Origin: Siderastrea siderea
Lineage: Eukaryota; Cnidaria; Anthozoa; Scleractinia; Rhizangiidae
DNA length: 64,000 nt
Reading direction: 5' to 3'
Assembly: GCA_964030785.1 (NCBI GenBank)
Contig: OZ034967.1
Coordinates: forward strand, 72,357,613-72,421,612
Part shown: piece after piece, positions 7,497-14,380 of the stretch
How positions within the stretch are numbered: the first letter of the stretch is position 1
How the letters are laid out: every line of letters starts with the position of its first letter
Translations under genes and position numbers: made by a program
Notes under the pieces: generated by a model
Seen by the model: only the letters and a program-made list of their open reading frames with translations
Database searches by the model: none
What the model was told of the DNA's origin: nothing

Positions 7497-8537
7497 TCAT
7501 ACCACCACTTCCCTTTTAAAGTGGAGGGTCAGGAGGGTACGCCCTTCACCAAATTTCACCAGATCCCCATTGGTTTCGGCCATCTGGGTTTCGACAATTT
7601 CTACCACTTCGTTGCGTACTGGGATATATTGAATATGTCGAGGTTCAAAGTGGGTGGTGTTTTGAGGCTGGTACTTGATTTCTCGTAAGAGATCGGTGAT
7701 ACGGCCCCCTACCATACTGCTGGTGCCTACATCACAATACACGTGCAAAGGACGCGTGGAGGGAAATTCCAACGAGGGACGAAAGGTCTTGTTCACATTC
7801 ACAAACCGCCAATTACACGTCATACTCAAGTTCAGATAATCCCCCTCCACTTTCCAAAAGATGGGGTTGTTGGCGGCATTGCGGATATCCGTCGGGGTGG
7901 GAATGGAGTCCGAATGAAATTCTTGCAAGAGATTGGGTCCCAATCGATACACGCCCGTCGACACTTGTTCAATCCATCCCATTCTCAGCGCCAAGGTTCT
8001 GCCCCATAACACGCGTGCCACTTGTCGTGTGTAATCCACATTGACGGTATACAACAACAAATCCCCTTCGGAGGTCCATTCAAACGTCGGGTATAATTTG
8101 ACGCCATTGTCCTCGGCCCATTTGTTTTTGGGTTCGGTTTCTTTGGCACGGGCTTGCACGTAACGGTACACCAGTTGATGAAAAAAGTGCGATCCCGTCA
8201 ACGAGGTCAATTCCTTTCTCATATCTCGTCCGTAGACAGTGAGTTCGCGACGTTGATGCCACCATCGATCGTTGCCTTGATCGTCTTGGGCATACACCCG
8301 TTCGTGCCATCGTACGTACAACAGAGGATGGGAATCACCCACGCCTCCTTCTTCCGCTACCACGGGAATGGTGGGTAAGGATAAACTCACCATACCCACC
8401 ATCCATCCTCGTCCCACAAATCGGATGGGTTTAGGCAATCGGTTTCTGAAATGATGACTCTTGTTCCCAGGAAACTCTTTGGTACTCGCATGACTCATCA
8501 ACGTCACGTAAAAGGAAGAGTTGGGCACCAATGTCAT
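7497..8537 (-). CDS. Virion protein B, paralog of 6443-7486
   Basis: 346 aa, same length and layout as the following gene, with divergence concentrated in the middle (residues about 60-180), which carries different acidic and aromatic loops. Duplicated virion proteins may provide two vertex or spike variants. It starts 6 bases after the integrase stop and its own stop is 10 bases before the next ATG, so both copies probably ride on one message. Intact. Confidence 0.75.
   Translation of the reverse strand: MTLVPNSSFYVTLMSHASTKEFPGNKSHHFRNRLPKPIRFVGRGWMVGMVSLSLPTIPVVAEEGGVGDSHPLLYVRWHERVYAQDDQGNDRWWHQRRELTVYGRDMRKELTSLTGSHFFHQLVYRYVQARAKETEPKNKWAEDNGVKLYPTFEWTSEGDLLLYTVNVDYTRQVARVLWGRTLALRMGWIEQVSTGVYRLGPNLLQEFHSDSIPTPTDIRNAANNPIFWKVEGDYLNLSMTCNWRFVNVNKTFRPSLEFPSTRPLHVYCDVGTSSMVGGRITDLLREIKYQPQNTTHFEPRHIQYIPVRNEVVEIVETQMAETNGDLVKFGEGRTLLTLHFKREVVV
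7511..7521 (-). promoter_or_regulatory. TATA-like box (CTTTAAAAGGG)
   Basis: About 25-35 bases upstream of the ATG at 7486, inside the end of virion protein B. Confidence 0.4.
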
Positions 8538-8543
8538 TGTTTT

Positions 8544-9719
8544 TTAGCGGCGTCGTCGTCGTTTGCGGGGTTGAAGGGATGTCACGTCTCCACGAGCAAT
8601 CCAACTATTGTACTTGTCGGGCCACCCTTTCCACTTGACCAACCAACGACCTTTTTGTCGCTTAAGTACCTTCTCAATCCGAAACACCTCGGACACATGG
8701 ACTTTTTGTAAATCCTCTTCATAAAACGTACCTTGGACGGGGGTCTCATCCCATTCGCGAATCTTATACGTGGGGACAGGGCCAGGGATCACACGATGCA
8801 CCACAAACACTTCTTCGGTCCAACCGGGTAAATACCCTTTTTCAAAGGTACGATGAATCGTATTGAGACGCACATGATCCCCCACCTTCAATTGGGGTTT
8901 TTTGTAGCCTTTCAATCGTTTGGCATACAATCGGTTCCACACGGCTTCTTCGTTGTCCCACGTCACGTTTTCGGGGGGCATACCAATACTTCGATGACGG
9001 GTGGCATTATACCCCTGCACCAACTCGGGTAAGACATTGTCAAATTTCAACGTGTTGGCCGCGGTCAAATAACGGTACAACCGTTCTTTCAAGGTGCGGT
9101 TAAATCGTTCCACCACACTGGCTTTGGCATCCCCTTCGGTCGAAAAATGATGGATGTCTTGCTCGTCGACCCATCGTTGAAAGGTCCGATTATAAAATTC
9201 TTTCCCTCGATCCGTTTGCAATCGATTCGGGTGACGTCCTCCTTGTCTCACAATCTTCTCAAAGGCTTTCACGAGGGCCACCCCGGTTTTGGTTTTCAAC
9301 GGTTCGACCCACGCGTACTTGGACAACACATCCACGACGGTCAACAAGTAGCGTATACCCCGATTATGTTTGGCCAAACGTTGCACTTCCACTAAATCCG
9401 CGGCCCATTGATCATCCAACCCCCCTACGATCACGGGTAAGGTAGCAAAACGACGACGTCGGGGTTTATGCAAGGTGTAACCCACATCCTGTTCCAACAC
9501 CTGTTGGGCTTTTTTCAAAGGGAGACCCTGGGCTTTAGCAAATCGTTGCACCCCACCTAAACTCCCCGGGGCACTAGGATCCTGGTAACGACTTAACCAT
9601 TGTTGCGAGACATTGGCCTTCTTCTTCTTCGTTGACGAAACCTTGGTTTTCTTCTTCAACCATGAGGACGACGAACTCCAGCGTGGGGTTCTCTTTCGAG
9701 GGGCCATACTTTTTGGCAT
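8544..9719 (-). CDS. Retroviral-type integrase with C-terminal chromodomain
   Basis: 391 aa (or 387 from the second Met at 9707). Basic N-terminus, then an RNase-H-fold core with Asp108 (ADLVEV), Asp170 (QTDRGKEF) and Glu204 (SVVERFNRT), giving a DD33E spacing, an SH3-like segment (KVGDHVRLN) at about 285-300, and a chromodomain near residues 345-380 (FRIEKVLKR...WLVKWKGWP...SWI). Known role: integration of the linear genome with a 6-bp target duplication in Polintons; the chromodomain can target modified histones. The first 64 bases overlap the preceding gene. All catalytic residues are present. Confidence 0.93.
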   Translation of the reverse strand: MPKSMAPRKRTPRWSSSSSWLKKKTKVSSTKKKKANVSQQWLSRYQDPSAPGSLGGVQRFAKAQGLPLKKAQQVLEQDVGYTLHKPRRRRFATLPVIVGGLDDQWAADLVEVQRLAKHNRGIRYLLTVVDVLSKYAWVEPLKTKTGVALVKAFEKIVRQGGRHPNRLQTDRGKEFYNRTFQRWVDEQDIHHFSTEGDAKASVVERFNRTLKERLYRYLTAANTLKFDNVLPELVQGYNATRHRSIGMPPENVTWDNEEAVWNRLYAKRLKGYKKPQLKVGDHVRLNTIHRTFEKGYLPGWTEEVFVVHRVIPGPVPTYKIREWDETPVQGTFYEEDLQKVHVSEVFRIEKVLKRQKGRWLVKWKGWPDKYNSWIARGDVTSLQPRKRRRRR

Positions 9720-10054
9720 TCATCCCATAAGGTCGATATGGTAGGGACCGTGTGGGGATGCGCCTTTTGAATGATTCGATACCATCGCCATGCCTCTGGG
9801 TGAGCTTTTAACCATAAGACAAACACCACCCATCGATACAAGTTGCGGTCGACATGGGTTTCTTCAAAGAGGTGGAGAGGATGCGTGTCCTCGGGACATG
9901 GGGGAATGGGGATTTGAGACCCGGGTTGATGATCATATAAGACTTGACAAAGGGTTTGATGACATTGCCATTGCCCCAGGGACAAGACAGACTCCCACGC
10001 ATCACATACAGACTCCATGGTGACATTGATAAAACATTTTATTCGTTCTCTCAT
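9656..10054 (-). CDS. Unrecognised 132-aa protein
   Basis: The ATG abuts the stop of the zinc-finger gene with no gap (TAAATG), which supports the start at 10054 over the internal Met at 10018. The protein is rich in Trp, His, Cys and Pro (for example LYRWVVFVLWLKAHPEAWRWYR), predicted helical, without membrane spans long enough to be certain and without a recognised motif. It overlaps the integrase gene by 64 bases. Its place between regulatory and integrase genes says little about function. Confidence 0.6.
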   Translation of the reverse strand: MRERIKCFINVTMESVCDAWESVLSLGQWQCHQTLCQVLYDHQPGSQIPIPPCPEDTHPLHLFEETHVDRNLYRWVVFVLWLKAHPEAWRWYRIIQKAHPHTVPTISTLWDECQKVWPLEREPHAGVRRPHG

Positions 10055-11005
10055 TTAAAAGAGACCTAGACGGCCACAACTGACGGTCTCTAGACCTTTC
10101 TGCCAGTTCTCCACACTGTCACTGTACTTGGGGGGTGGTGGTGCCGGGGCTACCATCATTTCTTGACGGTTCTTGAGATCTTGAATTTCTCGTAACAATT
10201 GTTTCTCATAGTCTGTCAGGGGTCGTTCTCGTTCGACGTCCTCTTTCCTTCTGACTGGAGGACCAGGGATGTCATAGCCCCTCTTGGGATATCCTTGAGC
10301 ATCACGGGTGGGTGGTTCAGCTTGTTGGTCGGCTTTTTTGGGAGGGTTGTCATGAAACCACGTCCAGTACTTGGAACCCAAGGGTTGATCAGCCCATCGG
10401 AAGAAGCCACACGTTTTCTTGGAACAAGTCAGAAACAACCGATCGGGGTTCTGGGTCGAATGACTCTGTTGAAGCGTAGCGGGTTCACGGCAAAAGCATT
10501 GTAAACCCCCCCACATGTCCAACACTTCTACATGAGGTTGACTATACACGGCTTTCATATACTCCAGAACTTGATCTTGACCACAAAACAGCAAACACGG
10601 TTGCATGGGACATTTCACATACTTCCATCCCTTTTGAGATTCTCGGGCCTCCAAACGCACCTCATGGTAAGGACATACCATAGTGTCCAAGGAACTGGCT
10701 GGGAGAACAGGTTTGGGGTTTTGAAACCCAGGGCTTTCAAAGATCGTTGCCATTCTCACCATCCTTTTCAATCCTTCATTGTCATCCTGAAGTGGAGGGG
10801 GACTTGGCGGGGATGGCGGTGATTGCTCCACCATGTCATTTAATTCTTTCATCATCTCTTCCACAGCAGCTCGGGTGTCTTCCACCACGTCGCACACCAC
10901 AGAATCACAGTCCACGGGCGTCATATGTTGAATGCTCTTCTTCTTCTTCTTCCCCTCTGGGGGATGGGTTGATTTTCTCTTCCGATCGACAGACATCGTA
11001 CTCAA
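10055..11005 (-). CDS. GRF-type zinc-finger protein
   Basis: 316 aa. A basic nuclear-localisation-like N-terminus (KRKSTHPPEGKKKKK) precedes an acidic/Pro-rich region and two Cys/His modules. The second, about residues 170-212, fits the GRF zinc finger (CFC...N.DR.F..C....CGFFRWAD); the first (CPYHE...KCPMQPCLLFC) is a related CHCC module. The C-terminus is a charged predicted coiled coil (residues about 265-290). GRF fingers bind single-stranded DNA or RNA, so a replication or nucleic-acid-handling role is inferred. First gene of the leftward array, with a strong TATA box at 11033-11042, and divergent from the SLOG gene. Confidence 0.8.
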   Translation of the reverse strand: MSTMSVDRKRKSTHPPEGKKKKKSIQHMTPVDCDSVVCDVVEDTRAAVEEMMKELNDMVEQSPPSPPSPPPLQDDNEGLKRMVRMATIFESPGFQNPKPVLPASSLDTMVCPYHEVRLEARESQKGWKYVKCPMQPCLLFCGQDQVLEYMKAVYSQPHVEVLDMWGGLQCFCREPATLQQSHSTQNPDRLFLTCSKKTCGFFRWADQPLGSKYWTWFHDNPPKKADQQAEPPTRDAQGYPKRGYDIPGPPVRRKEDVERERPLTDYEKQLLREIQDLKNRQEMMVAPAPPPPKYSDSVENWQKGLETVSCGRLGLF

Positions 11006-11032
11006 AGGTGGATGTCACCCCTACCGACCATG

Positions 11033-11042
11033 CCTTTTTATA
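11033..11042 (-). promoter_or_regulatory. TATA box (TATAAAAAGG) of the leftward array
   Basis: About 30-37 bases upstream of the ATG at 11005; leader RNA would be about 10 bases. Confidence 0.65.
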
Positions 11043-11060
11043 CCTTAGACCCTTGACTGT

Positions 11061-11173
11061 CATTGGTCAGCTTCTCCTACCCATATAAGGACTTGTTATC
11101 TTCCCATTGGTCAGCTTGTTCAATCCAAATAAGGTCCTCTTGTCTTCCCATTGGTCAACTGTCCCTATTTAAG
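11061..11173. promoter_or_regulatory. Divergent promoter: three 44-bp CCAAT/CArG repeats
   Basis: CATTGGTCA occurs at 11061, 11105 and 11149, a strict 44-base period; each carries an inverted CCAAT box. CCATATAAGG (11081-11090) and CCAAATAAGG (11125-11134) are perfect CC(A/T)6GG CArG boxes, the binding consensus of serum response factor, each 20 bases after the CATTGG. In the third unit the same place is taken by CCTATTTAAG (11164-11173), which also works as the TATA box for the rightward SLOG gene. Confidence 0.7.
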
Positions 11174-11211
11174 ACGGTCCCTTGGTCACTAGATCTTCAT
11201 TCTCAAAAGCC

Positions 11212-11904
11212 ATGCCCCCTGACATCATGATCGGAGAACAAGATCTCGGTGCCTTGGAACTGCAAGTGGGTCATGGCCATGTGGTCTACACCGGGGGAGC
11301 CAAAGGTACGGATGCCCTCGTGGAAGAACAGGCCAAACACTTTGGGATGCAACTAGAAGTCCTGGTCCCCCCGAACCATCCTCGATCCACTTTCATCACC
11401 CCTTCTACGGTGGAAGTCCTGATGCTGGCCAACCCCCATCTTCACCAGGCAGCGGAGAAACTAGGCAAAAAAATGCCCAGTCATTTTTACACCCTGCAAT
11501 TGCTGCAACGCAATTATCAATTGGCCAAAAAAGCCCATACCATCTATGCCTTTGGCATCTTGGAACCGGATCATAAACGCGTGAAAGGAGGCACTGGTTG
11601 GACCGTGCAATTGGCTATGGATCAAGGCAAACCCGTTTACCTGTTTGACATCCCCAGTCAATCATGGTACCGCTCGGACCATTACTACCAAGTCAATGAG
11701 AATGCCGCCACCCTGGTCACTGGCAGTCAATTTGTCCCTTGGGGACCTAAAAAGCCCACCCTACATCAAAGCAGTGCTATTGTGGGATCCCGGGATGTGG
11801 ACGAGAAAACCCGAGCCGAAATTCAAGCCTTATTCAACCGCACGTTCTGTCTACCCGAGAACATTGATCAATTACGTACGGAACTGGAAGACTTTCATTT
11901 GTAA
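11212..11904 (+). CDS. SLOG-superfamily Rossmann protein (YspA/DprA-like)
   Basis: 230 aa from the ATG at 11212; an upstream in-frame TTG at 11182 lies too close to the TATA-like box to be preferred. Residues 24-34 read VVYTGGAKGTD, the strand-GGAxGxD loop typical of SLOG nucleotide or nucleic-acid binding proteins; a second glycine loop (KGGTGWTVQLAMDQGKPVYLFD) follows near residue 130-150, as in that family. SLOG proteins sense or process nucleotide-derived ligands in bacterial conflict systems and also include DprA and LOG enzymes. What it does in an animal virus is not known; no catalytic PGGxGTxxE motif of LOG enzymes is visible. Early-type promoter, separate transcription unit, 3' UTR with Pumilio motifs. 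Confidence 0.75.
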   Translation: MPPDIMIGEQDLGALELQVGHGHVVYTGGAKGTDALVEEQAKHFGMQLEVLVPPNHPRSTFITPSTVEVLMLANPHLHQAAEKLGKKMPSHFYTLQLLQRNYQLAKKAHTIYAFGILEPDHKRVKGGTGWTVQLAMDQGKPVYLFDIPSQSWYRSDHYYQVNENAATLVTGSQFVPWGPKKPTLHQSSAIVGSRDVDEKTRAEIQALFNRTFCLPENIDQLRTELEDFHL

Positions 11905-11928
11905 TTTCTTAGTTTTTACTTTTGGAAT

Positions 11929-12037
11929 TGTACATAGCTTTTCTTTTTTAATTTTTTTACTTTTTATTTTTTTTTCCAATTGTACATAGCCATTTTTATT
12001 TTTTCAAATTGTAGATAGCTTTTTTCAATTGTACATA
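11929..12037 (+). promoter_or_regulatory. Four Pumilio-type elements in the SLOG 3' UTR
   Basis: TGTACATA at 11929, 11981 and 12030 and TGTAGATA at 12010 all fit UGUANAUA, the PUF-protein consensus. They lie in T-rich sequence between the stop (11902-11904) and an AATAAA at 12106-12111, each embedded in a longer repeated AATTGTACATAGC. Confidence 0.65.
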
Positions 12038-12105
12038 GGAACGCCCCACCCGCGTGGCAAAGAACACAGACCACCCATTGTAACATCAACTCTTTTTAAT
12101 TAAAA

Positions 12106-12111
12106 AATAAA
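12106..12111 (+). terminator. Poly(A) signal of the SLOG transcript
   Basis: AATAAA about 200 bases after the SLOG stop, in an A-rich stretch. Confidence 0.5.
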
Positions 12112-12194
12112 AAATGACATCACTGAGTTTGCACGTGGATCATAAATAAATGTCTCTTGACTCACAGCTGCCTTGACTCACAATAAAAAAATGT

Positions 12195-12731
12195 TCAAGG
12201 AAATAAAATACGTCGCACGTGGTCCCGAATCTCCTCTCTCCTCTCCCGCTCCTCCCTCCGCCGCTCCTCTCGCTCCCGCTCAATGTCCCCGAAATAAAGG
12301 CGAATTCGTTGCCATGGGCGGGCCGCATACACACGTGGCAGGTACAAGTTCAGTTCGTTATCGACCTCTTTAAATTGGGCCAATGTCATGGGCCAGCGAC
12401 ATTCAAATTGGGACCGGATGCGGTGCTGGTCGACCCATGGTATGATCTTGTTGACCAGGGCTCCCAGCAACGCTTCTGTAATCTCGGGATGTGGCCGGCC
12501 CTCCCGATCGCCATTCTCCGTCCAGACCACACAGTTTAAAAATAATTGAAAAAAAGCAACCACGCGCTGACGGGTGAGGGGGCGCCAGGTTTCTTGTCGT
12601 CTCTCCCTCATCAGTCTGGTCTGCCGATCCACAGCCGTTCGCTCTGGCCCCGCTCTCCTCCTCAAGTACTCTGGCCCACCCACATTCACCGCACTGGCTA
12701 GACAGCCCAAGGGCGTTCTTGTTTCTGACAT
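12195..12731 (-). CDS. 178-aa early protein, possible Bcl-2-like fold
   Basis: Start set at the ATG 12731-12729, because a TATA box (GGTATATAAG, 12808-12817) lies inside the longer frame that could begin at a non-ATG codon near 12830. The protein is helical: a central stretch RVVAFFQLFLNCV and a following helix ending KIIPWVDQHRI have the size and hydrophobic pattern of the core helices of Bcl-2-like proteins, but the hallmark NWGR of BH1 is absent. The C-terminal 35 residues are an Arg/Glu-rich single helix. Adintoviruses are known to carry Bcl-2 relatives, so this is a candidate only; it may be unrelated. Confidence 0.65.
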   Translation of the reverse strand: MSETRTPLGCLASAVNVGGPEYLRRRAGPERTAVDRQTRLMRERRQETWRPLTRQRVVAFFQLFLNCVVWTENGDREGRPHPEITEALLGALVNKIIPWVDQHRIRSQFECRWPMTLAQFKEVDNELNLYLPRVYAARPWQRIRLYFGDIEREREERRREERERREEIRDHVRRILFP

Positions 12732-12807
12732 TTTTTCCCTCACCAACTGACATAAGTCGTAAAGACTGAACTCAAAGCTAGGAGTGACGTCCTGTGGCCT
12801 CGCTTGA

Positions 12808-12817
12808 CTTATATACC
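12808..12817 (-). promoter_or_regulatory. TATA box (GGTATATAAG)
   Basis: About 80 bases upstream of the ATG at 12731; places the transcription start near 12785. Confidence 0.55.
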
Positions 12818-12910
12818 CTAATTCGCGCAATGCACCATGGTCTATCTAAGGAGGGGGGAGGGGGGTCCCCCCACCTCTTCCCCTCTCAAAGCATGATGGG
12901 TCTTTCTCTC

Positions 12911-12957
12911 ATTGGCCTATTCCCTCCCACGTGACCCTTTTGGTTCTCTATAAAAAA
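12911..12957 (+). promoter_or_regulatory. Promoter of the rightward tricistron
   Basis: ATTGG (inverted CCAAT) near 12911, CACGTG E-box at 12929-12934 and TATAAAAAA at 12949-12957, about 35 bases before the first ATG (12988). Confidence 0.6.
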
Positions 12958-12987
12958 CCCCCTGTCCCATTCCATCTTTCACACTCA

Positions 12988-13185
12988 ATGGATGATCCAG
13001 TCCTCAGTCCAGAAGCCCAACAAGTGATTGATCGTCTACGAGCCTTGTTGTCTCGACTCGAAAAAGACTTGGAACAGATCCGCTTCAAAGCTTCTTATTT
13101 TGAACTGCTCCGACTTCATAGTCAAAAACAACTCAGTCGGAACGAATTGGCTTTATTAACTTTGAAAAACTTCTACCGGTGGTGA
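12988..13185 (+). CDS. Small helical protein, paralog A
   Basis: 65 aa from the ATG at 12988; the frame is open further upstream only through the TATA box. It aligns end to end with the following gene: SPEAQQVIDRL against SPQALQIIERL, then Lys-x-(Ser/Thr)-(Tyr/Phe)-Phe/x-Glu-Leu-x-x-Leu, so the two arose by tandem duplication. Predicted coiled coil or small helical bundle; no known family. The stop TGA is followed directly by the ATG of paralog B. Confidence 0.65.
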   Translation: MDDPVLSPEAQQVIDRLRALLSRLEKDLEQIRFKASYFELLRLHSQKQLSRNELALLTLKNFYRW

Positions 13186-13419
13186 ATGGGTGACAAACCC
13201 GACAAGATCACTCCTAGCAAGGTCAGCCCTCAAGCCCTGCAAATCATTGAACGTTTGGGAGAGATCCGAAAACAAATCAATCACCTGGTTCAACCTTTAC
13301 GTTACAAGATCACTTTTCAAGAACTGTGCCAACTCCGAAAAGAAGGGATCATCACCACCGTCGAGTTTCAACTCTTGACCAATCCACTGTTTGATCCTTT
13401 CACCGATCCTTTCGCCTGA
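13186..13419 (+). CDS. Small helical protein, paralog B
   Basis: 77 aa, related to the 65-aa protein before it, with an extra N-terminal Lys/Asp/Pro segment and a C-terminal Asp-Pro-Phe repeat (NPLFDPFTDPF). Asp-Pro-Phe motifs are known to bind the clathrin adaptor AP-2 appendage, which might be relevant, but two copies are weak evidence. The start follows the upstream TGA without a gap and the stop overlaps the next start (TGATG), suggesting termination-reinitiation on one mRNA. Confidence 0.65.
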   Translation: MGDKPDKITPSKVSPQALQIIERLGEIRKQINHLVQPLRYKITFQELCQLRKEGIITTVEFQLLTNPLFDPFTDPFA

Positions 13420-13808
13420 TGGCTCAACCCCCACCATGTGTGATTTGTTTGATACCTCTCGCCAATTATACCACGTTGAGGTGCTGTGGTATTCCTTGTC
13501 ATGTCGCCTGTGCCAAGCAACAGAATGGTCAGCCCCGCCTATGCTCTACCTGCCACGTTCCTCTTGTCGTCCAGGAAGTCCTCCATGAACAATGGAAAGA
13601 AGACCCGGAGTTTATGCAGCATGTCAAGGACGATTGGAAAAACAATCCTATCTGGTATGGCGTTTGCTATGAGAACAACCACGCCCTCCAAGGATTCTGG
13701 GGAGAACTGCGCGATCCCTATGAGCCTCACCGCAAAACCCTCTACTTTCTGGGTCACACCAAAAGCCTAGCCATTGGACGGATGAAAACCTGTATCAGCT
13801 TCGCGTAA
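13419..13808 (+). CDS. RING-type zinc-finger protein
   Basis: 129 aa. The first 45 residues hold Cys7-x2-Cys10, Cys22-Cys23, Cys27-His28, Cys31 and Cys42-x2-Cys45, the spacing of a cross-brace RING finger, so an E3 ubiquitin ligase activity is likely. The remaining 84 residues have many aromatic and acidic residues (DWKNNPIWYGVCYENNHALQGFWGEL) and could bind the target. Known viral RING proteins degrade host defence or cell-cycle factors; the target here is unknown. Third cistron of the rightward unit; AATAAA at 13866-13871. Confidence 0.75.
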   Translation: MAQPPPCVICLIPLANYTTLRCCGIPCHVACAKQQNGQPRLCSTCHVPLVVQEVLHEQWKEDPEFMQHVKDDWKNNPIWYGVCYENNHALQGFWGELRDPYEPHRKTLYFLGHTKSLAIGRMKTCISFA

Positions 13809-13865
13809 AAAAGGACACCCCCATGTTTGGACATTGAACTCATTTTTTTTTTCTACTTGTTGTCA

Positions 13866-13871
13866 AATAAA
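13866..13871 (+). terminator. Poly(A) signal of the tricistron
   Basis: AATAAA 58 bases after the RING gene stop. A second AATAAA follows at about 14151 after a similar T-rich sequence. Confidence 0.55.
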
Positions 13872-13920
13872 AGATGTTGATATATAATTTACATTAAACT
13901 ATTTTTCTTTCCCCGCGCCT

Positions 13921-14150
13921 GCCAATTAAGGCTCGCAAGATCAGATGAAGAAAAGAATACCAGGGTATTCAGGAGCATGCGTCATGCCAGGCTGGGCATC
14001 AGAGAGAAGAGAGCCAAGCATGAGCAAGATGCTATTAAGAAGAAATCATCTGTGAATATCTTCATGGACCTCCAGACATCGTCGCAAAGCCACCATATTA
14101 AACTTTGGACTCTGTTTTCTCTCACTTGTTGTGAAAAAAAAAAAGTTTGA
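13921..14150 (+). other. Open, basic coding-like segment, unrecognised
   Basis: From about 13921 one plus frame is open for some 75 codons and encodes a basic helical stretch (for example RSMRHARLGIREKRAKHEQD) that ends in sequence resembling the 3' end of the RING transcript (CACTTGTTGTGAAAAAA... against CTACTTGTTGTCAAATAAA). It lacks a good start. It may be a relic of a duplicated 3' terminal gene or a captured host exon. Confidence 0.3.
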
Positions 14151-14311
14151 CAATAAATTATTTTTTTTTTATTTTCTTGTTTTTTGGAGTCAAGGACCAC
14201 CCCCCGTTCCAAAAATTGGACTTTGGACTTTGAGCCCGCGTTTTCTCAGCGGTTTTAATCCACCCTGCGCCCACGATCCCTTTTTCACACTGGTCAGCGG
14301 TTTCCCATTCT

Positions 14312-14380
14312 AAATCACGTGACTTCCGGTTCCAGGCACTTCCGGTTCCGGTGACGTCATTGATTTGCTCTCGACCAATC
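14312..14380. promoter_or_regulatory. Enhancer-like cluster at the right end of the virus
   Basis: Within 70 bases: TCACGTGA (14315-14322), ACTTCCGGTTCC twice (ETS-type), TGACGTCA (14352-14359, CRE) and CCAAT (14375-14379). Such a cluster near a Polinton end could lie in the terminal inverted repeat and serve the genome end as an early enhancer. Confidence 0.5.

Noticed and set aside
12732..12830. 33-residue N-terminal extension of the 178-aa early protein
   Set aside because: It starts with a non-ATG codon and includes the TATA box.
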